Shown: in pieces, positions 19,848 to 29,615 of the stretch
Layout: every line of letters begins with the position of its first letter
Numbering within the stretch: position 1 is the stretch's first letter
Origin: Meandrina meandrites
Lineage: Eukaryota; Cnidaria; Anthozoa; Scleractinia; Meandrinidae
NCBI GenBank assembly: GCA_963693305.1
Contig: OY855906.1
Span: 16,376,661 to 16,440,660, forward strand
Length of the DNA stretch: 64,000 bases
Direction of reading: 5' to 3'
Notes under the pieces: generated by a model
The model's input: the letters and a program-made list of their open reading frames with translations, nothing else
What the model was told of the DNA's origin: nothing
Database searches by the model: none
Made by a program: the position numbers and the translations under genes

Positions 19848-21511
19848 CTTTTACTGTCGTGCTGTACTGGACGAAATTATGCAAAAATTCTGACGTAAAC
19901 AAGACAGTGACTACATTACAACTGCTTGAAATCAGTTTGCCTGTTTTGCTGTTATGAGTAATCTGGGTGAGGACAAACTTTAGTTATAGCTAAACGTTTT
20001 AAGCTACGATTTATATTTGGAAGTTAAGCAAGAATTACAAACCCGAGAGCTGATCCGAAAAGGAAGCCGAAAGGTTTTCTCAGCTCGGTCAACCTCTGCC
20101 GCGAGTTTTAATTATCTCTCAGTGATAATGTTTATTTTGCTTATCTCACATATGCCGCTTGTCGTCTTGCAAATCTCGACTGGTGGACTAATCGACTCTT
20201 TTGTCTGGTCAAGAAGTTTGTGTCTGACAAATCGTGGTTTTGACTGAGTCTTGCTTATAATTTGTAGATAAGCTATACAACGTTCATGGACAAACAAACT
20301 GTATCTTTATACACTGAAATGAAGAGCGCACAAATTAAACGTCAAATTTTCTTTACGTAAAAATCTGGAGATAAACTCTGTTGAAACCGGTTGAAACGAA
20401 TCAACGATGAATGCGGGTTGCCGAAAGATATCACATTTTCTGCAAATAAACGTCATTGATTTCTCGATCTATTGTAAAAAAAATTTTCGATCGAAGTAAG
20501 CTTTCCCAAAAGTAAAAATAAAACTTTTGATGCGTTTGCTTTCGTGATTGCATGTTACAGCTTTCACCCCACGATTTCACCACGACGATCCCCGGACTCG
20601 CTACTTCATTGTTGTAAAAGCTAAAGAAATCTTTCAGAAAACATATAAAGTTCACACGCACGTAACCCCCTGTTATTGTGATATCGCAATACCCATACCT
20701 CCTTCGGGCATTTTCTGCTTTTATGTATCTTGCTCCTTATGAATTAATCAACAACAACAACAATTTTATTTGCATTCCCAATTGGCCATATTCATAATGT
20801 ATGCGCGTGTTGCCTTGGCTGAGCTCTGTTTCCTGGGACAAAATCAAAACATTCCCATTTTGGGATCTTTTTGGCCACGGGCGTGGCCGTTTATTTTCAT
20901 AACAATCAACGAACGATCACTCAACAAAGACATAAAATGAATCATCCCAGCAAAGGTGAGGGGAAAACCGCCATACCGTTGCTAAGTATAATAGATATCA
21001 GAGTGTGATGGAAGGTGAAATTCGTCTTAACTTGTCGAAGACCTCATTCATCTAAAGGATTGAACATGCATGCTTGCCTCGATTCTGTGTAAGAACCTGT
21101 GAAACAAACTCCCGGATGAGAGGAAGTTCCTCAAACCGGAAGCGGCGAGAAGAAAACGTCACAAGTTACATAAAATCATATATTTCTTCGCTGTGTCTAT
21201 ATGTCCGGCAGCCGGACAGGTTTTCCAAAATACTCCGTGTCTGGCAGGCGAAAAGTTTTCTCAAATTTCAATTAATACCTTTATATACATGTTTACATAC
21301 ATGTCTTCATTATAAATACACAGATCCTTTCTAACTTTGTAACTTCTTTGTAACTTCCATTTGAATAAAATAATTAGGCCCTTAAATCCATGTCTCACTA
21401 ATACCAACGATATCAAAAAATTAGATCAATTGCTTCAATATTCTTGTTGATACTACGTGCATTTACATGGATAAGAGATGAAGTATCTTAAGAGTAATTG
21501 AAATCTTGAAG
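19848..21511. other. No gene seen
   Basis: No exon with splice signals and family similarity, and no inverted repeat longer than about 15 bp. Small CAA-rich runs occur near 20750. Confidence 0.45.
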
Positions 21512-21708
21512 CTATTCTCACTGGGAGTCCTCATGCACAAACGCCCCTAATTGCGTTGAGATCCCACTTTCTCATTCCCGCACTTCTGTATATCCTCTAG
21601 GGAATCTGCTATGCATATTGTTTACGCGAGTTAAGTATAAATAGTCCTGTTTTATCCTGTTTATTCCTCTCTTCGTTAAAACGGGCGCCAGACCTCAGAT
21701 TGTCGCTT
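21512..21708 (+). promoter_or_regulatory. TATA-containing LTR-like/promoter repeat, copy 1
   Basis: This roughly 197-bp block is repeated in direct orientation at 27176-27370 with few differences. Both copies hold TATAAATA (21636-21643; 27300-27307) after TTTACGCGAGTT. Here an ATG follows 120 bp downstream (21760). The layout resembles an LTR or internal promoter of a retroelement; no flanking short duplication or primer-binding site was recognised. Confidence 0.5.
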
Positions 21709-22128
21709 GGTTTACCCTGCCTGCGCCCTTTCTCGCTGTAGTGTTTATCGTCTTTGATTATGGCTCAAGTTCCCGTTAATGCCGAAAGTAGCATGACTCC
21801 TAGCCTGCGAACGCAGACGTATTTCCGGCTGTCGCTTGTCTCCGCCGTAAACTAACGTCTGCGAACTCGAGCCAGAAAACGATTTCCGTGACGTAGAATC
21901 TTTTGTTTTCTCTTTGGCCAATCAGATTACGCGATAGAATAAGACACGAGTGAACACCACGCGGCTCCCTCGCGACATAGCTGTCGGCGGGAACAGGCAA
22001 GCTGCTATGGGAAGTTGAATGAAACGCGAAAGGTTTTTGACGGCTGTGAAAGTTGATTCTTTGCAGAAGAACATTTTCAGTTGCAAAGGAGAAGGTTAAT
22101 GTACTCGGTTAAAGTGTTTTAGTGCATA

Positions 22129-22573
22129 CCGTATTTTCTCAATTAAACGCCGGACCCCGATTAAACGCCGGCCTCGTATGAACGCCGGGTCAAAACGGTT
22201 GTTTTTTAAATAAACGCCGGGGGCGTTTAATCGAGGCCCCGGCGTTTATTTGCGTTCGAACCAACAAGAATGGAAGCTGAATAACAAAATAAAACATAAC
22301 ATATATCGTGTTCATGTTGTCATGAGGTCTCATTACTGATGACGCACAGACTCAGGGACAGTTTGCTGGGGCCGTATGAAGGGAAAACTCGTTCCGCGTT
22401 GACAAACTGCCCTATATCTCGTAGGATAGGCCCTAATAAATCAGTCTGAAAGAATGACAGAAAAGTGCACCTCATACGCTGGACCCCGATTAAACGCTGG
22501 CTTCAAATAGACGCCTGGTCCGCATGGCCAATTTTGAAATAAACGCCGGGGGCGTTTAATTGAGAAAATACGG
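22129..22573. mobile_element. TA-flanked MITE, CCGTATTTTCTCAATTAAAC ends
   Basis: The termini CCGTATTTTCTCAATTAAAC and their complement are flanked by TA on each side (22127-22128; 22574-22575), as in Tc1/mariner-type elements. Repeated AAACGCCGG blocks and an inner palindrome (AAACGCCGGGGGCGTTTA) fill the element. Confidence 0.75.
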
Positions 22574-23319
22574 TACCTTCATTGATAAATCATGCAACGT
22601 GGGCTGTGAAAAGTTGACCATCTGTTGACAAACTGAAGTGTTGCAATCGACGTGTGCGATTAAACCGGGAGATTAAAGAACGCCCTTCAAAATTTCGACG
22701 AAATTGGGAAAGAAACCCGAAGAGATTTTGACGGTGATCTTGTCTGATTTTGCGTCAATAGATTGGCAAAAAGATTCTAGCAATACGCAGGAGGCGGCAA
22801 TCGACCAGATGCGTCTCATCTTCACCCGGGATCTTCACCTTCCGAGAAATTACATAATACAGTTGCGACAAGCGTCATTGCAAACCCTGGAATTTGTTTG
22901 AGTCCGATGTTTTGGGGAGTTCTAAACCCTTAAGCGTTTCTAGTGCCTTTTTTTGCTGCATCAAGACTCAAAGATTTGGTCCAAGGAATGAAAACCTTCT
23001 CAGGTTTCAGTGATAGCTCAAATTATGTTTACCTCTACACCGCTGCGTAAAGGCGAACGTATCAAACTTTGCCTATTGTTATGGTTAGGATTGTTTTACA
23101 CAATGAAGCCTTTGTTATCCGTCCGCAGGGATTTTTCTACTCGGTGTCGCGAAATTAGATTCGGGTCAAGTCGGATTCAGTCGGCAAATTTACACTGATG
23201 ACATTTTGGTTTCTCACGGGAGCCTACAAAGGATAAATGTCGTTCCCTGAGCAGTATTTCTTGCTGACGTTCCTCTTGGTTAGGCTGACCCCTGATCGTG
23301 AGCCAGCAAAAGTAAAAGA

Positions 23320-23785
23320 TAAAACACGACGAAGGTTTCACGAGGTTTTATGTTCAAAGCGTCTGCTCGCATTCAGTTCGCAAGTTTGAATAAAACGTGA
23401 AGCGAGGTCCGTGTTCAAAGCGTCGTGCGGTTCGAATGTTCATAAGTTTGAATAAAAAGTTAAGCGAGGACAGCGACGTTTCATGTTCAAAGCATCTATT
23501 CACGTCTTCACAAGTTTGAATAAAAAGTTAAACACGGTTTTATGTTCAAAGCGTCTGCTCGCATTCAGTTCACAAGTTTGAATAAAACGTTAAGCTAGGT
23601 CCGTGTTCAAAGCGTCGTGCCGTTCAAATGTTCATAAGTTTGAATAAAAAGTTAAGCGAGGACGGCGACGTTTCATGTTCAAAGCATCTATTCACGTCTT
23701 CACAAGTTTGAATAAAAAGTTAAACACGGTTTTATGTTCAAAGCGTCTGCTCGCATTTTCACAAGTTTGAATGAGAGACTCGCTC
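23320..23785. repeat. About 192-bp higher-order tandem repeat of three sub-units
   Basis: GGTTTTATGTTCAAAGCGTC starts near 23343, 23534 and 23728, giving a period of about 192 bp. Within each period three sub-units of about 60 bp each contain ATGTTCAAAGC and CAAGTTTGAATAAAA. There are about 2.4 large periods. Confidence 0.85.
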
Positions 23786-24023
23786 GAAGGAATTGTCTCT
23801 TCCGGAAGACCAAAGTACAACTTTGACAAATAGTATTATAATTTTCATTTGATATCTTCCTCTAGGTTTAACAGTGAAGTGTAAGTAAGTAAGTAATGCC
23901 ATGCATTTTTATGGAAATACCTCAGTCAATAAATTGTTGTTGTATTTTATCTCACCTTTCCAAGTCTCTGGTACGTGATCCGTACACGACCGGAATAGCA
24001 GCTGTGGCTGACCTGGCCATTCA

Positions 24024-24554
24024 AGGGGTGGCGAATGGTAAAATCCGAGCCTTGCCGAGAGGCCGAGACCCTAGTTTAAAAATCCGAGCCCGAGACTTGA
24101 ATTTGTTTGTAAAATCCGAGCCCGAGACTTAGCGCTACAAAAATCCGAGCCCGAGACGCACTTGATCAGAAAATACGAGAAACAGTTCAATTCTCAAACG
24201 ATTGTCGTTGGGTACCCATGTACTATTATCATGACATGATTTCCTCTATAAAGTGGAAGATACGGTTTCCTATATATATTTTACATAACAATTGTAAATG
24301 CAGATTCCGGCAGGGGTAAATTTCTTAATTTCTCGTTTCGGATAAGCTTGCGGATAAAAAATTGGCGAGATTTTGAGATCAAAATTTTCAAAATCCGAGA
24401 CTCCGAGATCCAAATTTTCAAAATCCGAGACTCCGAGACCGTCATATTTCCAGAAATCCGAGATTCCGAGACGCTATTTTTAAGCGCCGAGATTCCGAGA
24501 CTCGGCGTAAATTTGCCGAGACTCAACATTTTTGAAAGGCCATTCGCCACCCCT
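24024..24554. mobile_element. Nested element with AGGGGTGGCGAATGG ends and CCGAGAC-rich interior
   Basis: AGGGGTGGCGAATGG at the left and its complement CCATTCGCCACCCCT at the right are perfect. CATTCA flanks both sides (24018-24023; 24555-24560). The sub-terminal parts carry many AATCCGAGACTCCGAGA-type units, probably multiple binding sites for a transposase. No ORF of its own. Confidence 0.75.
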
Positions 24555-25262
24555 CATTCAGCTAACTAACGAGCGGTGAAACGACGATCGATCACAATGC
24601 TACACTAAATACTATTTCCTCTCAGGCAATGCTTGGAAAATAACCGATTTTCCAAATCCATTCGATAGATTCACGAATATGTCTTTCTTCTCTTTTGAAT
24701 CATGTACTTTAATGCATTTACCTGATTTGACTTTTCAAATTAAACACTTCACAAACTTTCCCCAGCACAGTGTCATATTTTTATTTTCCATGCGAACGTG
24801 CGATGCTCTCGCAGGCTACACGCGTGGCGGTTCTGGGATTTTGTGAGCCTAACTGTGATTGGCTTAGAATTTTGACGTCACGGAAATCGTTTTCTGGCTC
24901 GAGTTCGCAGACGTTAGTTTACGGCGGAGACAAGCGACAGCCGGAAATACGTCTGCGTTCGCAGGCTACATGACTCCTGGTTTCGAAGCTTTTTTCGCGG
25001 TTGTGCGGACAGAAGACGAACCGGCCGCTCAAATTGCGGAGGAGACAGATCTCTCTCTCTCTCTCTCGCTCCGGCTGCAGCTCAGCCGGGAAGGTGAATT
25101 ATTTCTTTATTGTGCTTATCAGTTCCCGGTGTTTTTTCCGTAGTTTCGCTTTCTAATTTATTTGCTTTGTATTTCGCTGGGCATTACTTGGTTTTGCGGC
25201 TCCTTGTGAGTTGTACTTGGTTTTCGTGTCCACGTGGTCACGATTTTTTATATCCCCGGTTC

Positions 25263-27178
25263 GCGTCTGTTTTTTAGGGTGTGGTAATTTGGTTTCGTGT
25301 CTGTGACAATTTGGTTTCGTGTCTGTGTGACAATTTAGTTTCGCGTCTGTGTGACAATTTAGTTTCACGTCTGTGTGACAATTTAGTTTCACGTCTGTGT
25401 GACAATTTAGTTTCGCGTCTGTGTGACACTTTAGTTTCGCGTCTGTGTGACAATTTAGTAATAAATTCTCACCGGGAGCCCCCACTCCCAAACGCCCCAA
25501 GTTGAGATAAGATATGGGAAGAGGCGAGCCCTACGGCAGCCACTTCCCGGAAGCCAAATGGCAAACCATTAACCCAAAACTATCAAACGCATGCAGAAAT
25601 ACGTAACTCTCCCCAAAACTCAAAAAGAGTTTGTTGCTCACTGTTCTAATCTATTCTAGCATAACGATAGTATAACGACAAAAAGGTGAGCAAAAATAAA
25701 GGCAAGACTGAGAGAAAACTGATTACAATCATATAAACCACAAGCGGCTCCCTTACAAACCATGGAAGGGGTGGAATGAGGCCTGCGACGCGTGACTTTT
25801 CCCCTTCCCAACGGTTCCAATAGGGTAGTATAAAGCGATATTTCATCCTGAAGAAACATAACGAGCAGGCTACTTACCATAGCGCCTACAATGAAAATAC
25901 GATTAAAATAATGGCCTCTGCTGAAATGACAGTTCTAAAAGGGAAAAAGCCAACCGCGAAGCAGCCTCGAAATACCCCGTCCAGGGCAGACGTCACACAG
26001 ACTCGAAACTAAATTGTCACACAGACACGAAACTTAATTATTGCCACACAGACAGGATCGTTTTCACTGTCACGCAATAAAAATATAAATTGAAGAACCA
26101 TTCATTGAATGAGGTCAATAAAATAGGATATTATAGAAAATAAGTAAATAAGTCATCTCTCCAAGTGTTAGGTCTGTGCGTTTTCCCAAACTTCAGATAT
26201 TCGTCGAAATGTTTTGCACAAATTTACAGAGCCCAGTATGGATCCGCCATATTGGTGCACATCTGTGGTGCACCAATATGGCGGTCGGAAAATACTGTAA
26301 ACATCTGGAGCTTACTTTGGTCATCTAGGCCACTGATTATCTGTACTGGACAGACAAACATTTACATAAACACATTTCCAGCTACTTTAACTTTCCAAAT
26401 GGCAAAAAATCGCAAGAGAAATGTATATTTTTTGACAAACACGATCGTAACTGTATGTCACGCACCGCCATAACTCTAAAATTCAAAGTGCGCTGGTTTC
26501 CAAACGAAAGACCCTATTGAGCTGAAAAGTTGCAAACAGATATAATTTTAGTACTTATGCCTGATGCAGATGCAAACTTTGGTGTCTCTTTAGATTTGGA
26601 TTTTAGTACCTGATGACGTCACGTGAAAACGATCTATTAGGCACACAGACACAAAATTAAGCCGAAGCACCGAAGAGCTGTTCGTCACACAGACACGAAA
26701 CTAAACTGTCACACAGACAGGCTATTTGTCACACTGACAAAAGACTAAGCCGTAACACCGAAGGCCTGTTTGTCACACAGACGCGAAACTAAATTGTCAC
26801 ACAGACGCAAAACTAAATTGTCACACAGACGCAAAACTGAATTGTCATACAGACAGGCTATTTGTCACACAGACACAAAACTAAGCTGAGGCCTGTTTGT
26901 CACACAAACACGAAACTAAATTGTCACACAGACACGGAACTAGGCTGTAAAACCAAGGGCCTGTTTGTCACACAGACAGGCTATTTGTCACACAGACACA
27001 AAATTAAGCCGTTATACCGAAGGCCTGTTCGTCACACAGACGCGAAACTAAATTGTCACACAGACAAGCTATTTGTCACACAGACACGAAACTAAGCTGA
27101 GGCCTGTTTGTCACACAGACACAAAACTAAGCCATAATTAACACCGAGGGCCATTTTCGTCACACAGACGCGAAACTA
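25263..27178. repeat. 24-bp minisatellite arms (GTGTGACAATTTAGTTTCGC), inverted on two sides
   Basis: About eight plus-oriented units lie at 25263-25460. Many inverted units lie at 25986-26056 and 26634-27178, with variants including GTCACACAGACAGGCTATTT. The arrays give long false ORFs (NCHTDAKL and LVSRLCDN repeats). Confidence 0.85.
26057..26633. mobile_element. Palindrome-cored MITE inserted in the minisatellite
   Basis: The ends ATCGTTTTCAC and GTGAAAACGAT are inverted and sit abruptly inside the CACAGACA array. The core near 26231-26285 is a strong palindrome (CCATATTGGTGCAC / GTGCACCAATATGG). GTTTTCACGTGACGTCATCA-type sequence also occurs near 41889, with another TTGGTGC palindrome at 42103-42135, so a diverged relative lies there. 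Confidence 0.6.
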
Positions 27179-27370
27179 TTCTTACTGGGAGTCCTCATGC
27201 ACAAACGCCCCTAATTGCGTTGAGATCCCACTTTCTCATTCCCGCACTTCTGTATATCCTCAAGGGAATCTGCTATGCATATTGTTTACGCGAGTTTAGT
27301 ATAAATAATCCTGCTTTATCCTGTTTGTTCCTCTCTTCGTTAAAACGGACGCCAGACATCAGATTGTCGC
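27176..27370 (+). promoter_or_regulatory. TATA-containing LTR-like/promoter repeat, copy 2
   Basis: Direct repeat of 21512-21708, with TATAAATA at 27300-27307. Downstream sequence differs from copy 1, and no ATG-led ORF of similar sequence follows. Confidence 0.45.
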
Positions 27371-27500
27371 CCCACCCTCCTCCCCGCAGCGATGCTGTGC
27401 CTTAGCTCCCGCTCCTTTCCGCCTCCGGGTTCGCCTCTTCCCATATCTTATCTCAACTTGGGGCGTTTGGGAGTGGGGGCTCCCGATGAGAATTTATTAT

Positions 27501-28258
27501 AATCCTTTTAACTCATTATCTAAAAAAATTTGTCTTCATTTACAGTCTTGTTAAAGAAATTTAGATCAGGATCATTGTTCTCATAAATCACTTTGTCTGT
27601 GTTTATTTTATTTAATGTAAATGGGTTTTTGTGGAGTTCATCTTATGATTTAAAATCAATCTTTCCAAGTTCAATGGAAAATTCAACAAGAATTTGTTAA
27701 ATAGAAAAATGTCCATGATACACAGATGACAGGACGAGTCTGCATTATCATTTGATAATCTAATGTACTCATTGTACGAAAATTTTGTGCATCTTAAACG
27801 CACCCAATGTTTACAGCAGTCACAAAATATTCGATTATGAAAATAACACAAAAATGACATTTGTAGGAATATCAACTGGTATCACTTTAAAATAGACCAC
27901 CTATTAAAAGCAAGTGAGAACTATTTTTAAATCTTAAAAGATAAGTAGGAAAACTGTGGTTTTATGTAAACGGCTGTCAAAAGCAATTTCTACATTATAT
28001 TATTATCATTTAATCATTATTAAATTTCAACTTAGTCGGCCTCTCATTTACAACACTACAACAAGCTCTTGTAAATTATATGATTTTAGAATATAGCCGC
28101 TGTATACACGCAATGGAATTCTAGCGGGCATTATTTTTTTATAGAACATAGCTAAAAACTATAGAAGCCCGGTACCCCGGATGCAACTTTTGCTGCGTTA
28201 CGAATTCAAAAACATGGCGGCAACAATCTTTTAAAGTTGTCATTTTATTTCCTTAATT
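27501..28258. other. No gene seen
   Basis: AT-rich sequence. CATTATTTTTTTATAGAACATAG near 28131 resembles the right end of the palindrome at 28624-28795. Confidence 0.4.
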
Positions 28259-28457
28259 ATGGCCGCTAAAAACAGTTCACCTGAATTACGTTTCGGTGAC
28301 TGTGAAGATGAAGACGTCGACGAGTTGTTGAGCAGTGAGTGCCAGGAAGGCGGCCGCTTTGCAAACTTGCAAGACATTGATTTAAACAAAATTGTTACGG
28401 AATCGTACCCTAAGGGCACAAAAGCAAACACAAAACGGGCTGCAAAGGTTTTTCAAG
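28259..28457 (+). CDS. Possible first exon of a Crypton/KIAA1958-like protein
   Basis: An ATG in the context TTATGGCCGC opens 66 codons, acidic at first (CEDEDVDELLSSE) and then NKIVTESYPKGTKANTKRAA, ending at a GTAAGC donor (28458). The 'P..TK..TK.A..VF' pattern resembles the start of the core-binding domain in Crypton-derived tyrosine recombinases and KIAA1958-type proteins. No matching second exon is visible before the ABCC gene, so if real it is an orphan fragment. The assignment is tentative. Confidence 0.3.
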
Positions 28458-28623
28458 GTAAGCACAGCGATATAGAAATTCACTTTCGACTGCAAAACAG
28501 CATTAAAATGGATTTGATTGCTGTCTTCAGGTTTGTCGTAGTGTTTGTTCATTCAGATGAGCACGCGCGCGCAAAAGTGTTTTTTTTTAATTATTTGCAT
28601 TTCTATGCTATATTCTAAACCCA

Positions 28624-28795
28624 CTAGAAGATGGTTTTCCTATGTCCTATAAGAAAATAATGCACTTTTGAGGTCTAGAAAAGCAGCTGAATGCCCTCGC
28701 CTGACGGCTCGGGCATCCACTAGCAGCTTTTCTAGACCTCAAGCGTGCATTATTTTCTTATAGAACATGGAAAACCATCTTCTAGTAGGTAACTA
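28624..28795. mobile_element. Palindromic MITE, CTAGAAGATGGTTTTCC ends
   Basis: Arms of about 65 bp are inverted (CTAGAAGATGGTTTTCC... and its complement) around a GC-rich centre (CTCGCCTGACGGCTCGGGC). It lies directly before the TTAA element at 28819. Confidence 0.75.
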
Positions 28796-28818
28796 AAATT
28801 CAGTATTTTTATTTTTAA

Positions 28819-29597
28819 GTGCATATGAAGTAAAAAATAATTACTGCTTATTTTTAAGGCTTTTCGAAATAAAGACGAATGGCGTTTTCCGTTTTGAAAT
28901 ATCTTCTTTCGTTATGGAGATATTTAGGTTTTGTAATATGCAAATGAGGAAAGCGATGACGTCATTAATCGTTCCAGAAAAGGATAAATCACTGAATCAA
29001 GCATATCTCTTGTAGTATTAAAGCAGTGTTCTTCAAACTTGGCACCATCAATGTTCATCATAAAAGGCACAAGATGGCACCCGTTGTGCTGTTGCCATGG
29101 CAACAGTCTTGGATCCACTGTCCTTCTGTTATAAAACAAATATCTCCATTTGCAGCACTTTAAAAATGAACAGTGGGTCTGGCGTGGGACACACGTGGTA
29201 CCCATCTTAGCTTAACTATCTTCGTTAGCTTGTTGGGAGTGCATCACCTTTGGTTAAGAATAAACTGGGAATGTCAGTGTTAACAGAAATAAGTCTTTGC
29301 GGCAAAACTGTTGCCATGGCAACGGCACAACGGGTGCCATCTTGTGCCTTTTATGATGAACATTGATGGTGCCAAGTTTGAAGAACACCGCTGTAATACT
29401 CCAAGAGATATGCTTGATTAAGTGATTTATCTTTTTGTGGAACGATTAATGACGTCATCACTTTCCTCATTTGCATGATACAAAAACCTAAATATCTCTA
29501 AAACGAAAAAAGATATTTCAAAAAGGAAAACGCCATTCGTGTTTATTTTGAAAAGCCTTAAAAATGAGCAATAAATATTTTTTACTTCATAGGCACT
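28819..29597. mobile_element. TTAA-flanked foldback MITE directly upstream of ABCC gene
   Basis: TTAA is at 28815-28818 and 29598-29601. Arms of about 287 bp (28819-29105 and 29309-29597) are inverted copies with modest divergence; the ends read GTGCATATGAAG at the left and CTTCATAGGCACT at the right. A TTAA duplication is the hallmark of piggyBac-type transposition. The same ends bound the 5.5-kb element at 55868-61406. The 93-codon ORF on its minus strand is arm sequence. Confidence 0.85.
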
Positions 29598-29615
29598 TTA
29601 ACAATATCAAGGGTC

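Larger units (their letters stand above)
21801..24968. mobile_element. 3.2-kb Mutator-like (9-bp TSD) element with about 100-bp inverted ends
   Basis: CATGACTCC occurs on both sides (21792-21800 and 24969-24977). The ends start TAGCCTGCGAACGCAG and stay inverted for about 100 bp, including CCGGCTGTCGCTTGTCTCCG and AACTCGAGCCAGAAAACGAT. No transposase ORF is seen. The interior is filled with other repeats (22129-22573, about 23320-23785, 24024-24554). Mutator-like assignment rests on the 9-bp duplication and long ends. Confidence 0.82.
21760..25093 (+). pseudogene. Interrupted ORF of unknown element (about 52 codons), split by the 21801-24968 insertion
   Basis: An ATG at 21760 opens MAQVPVNAESSMT. 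The frame is cut at 21800 by a 3.2-kb insertion and resumes at 24978 as GFEAFFAVVRTEDEPAAQIA, ending near a possible donor (AAG|GTGAAT at 25094). Removing the insertion and one 9-bp duplication restores one open frame. I do not recognise the product; acidic N-termini of this kind are common in gag-like proteins. The upstream TATA repeat suggests the ORF belongs to that element. Confidence 0.45.
25459..27500. mobile_element. About 2-kb element with 68-70-bp inverted ends
   Basis: Positions 25459-25526 (AATAAATTCTCACCGGGAGC onward) and 27431-27500 are inverted copies with few mismatches; both include GCCCCAAGTTGAGATAAG. The ends also resemble the start of the TATA repeat (CTGGGAGTCCTCATGCAC). 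The relation of this element to the minisatellite that straddles its left end is unclear. Confidence 0.6.

Noticed and set aside
25153..27095. ORFs of repeated NCHTDAKL / LVSRLCDN
   Set aside because: Translations of the 24-bp minisatellite in either direction.
28924..29205. 93-codon minus-strand ORF before the ABCC gene
   Set aside because: Lies in one arm of the TTAA foldback MITE; not conserved in the other arm.
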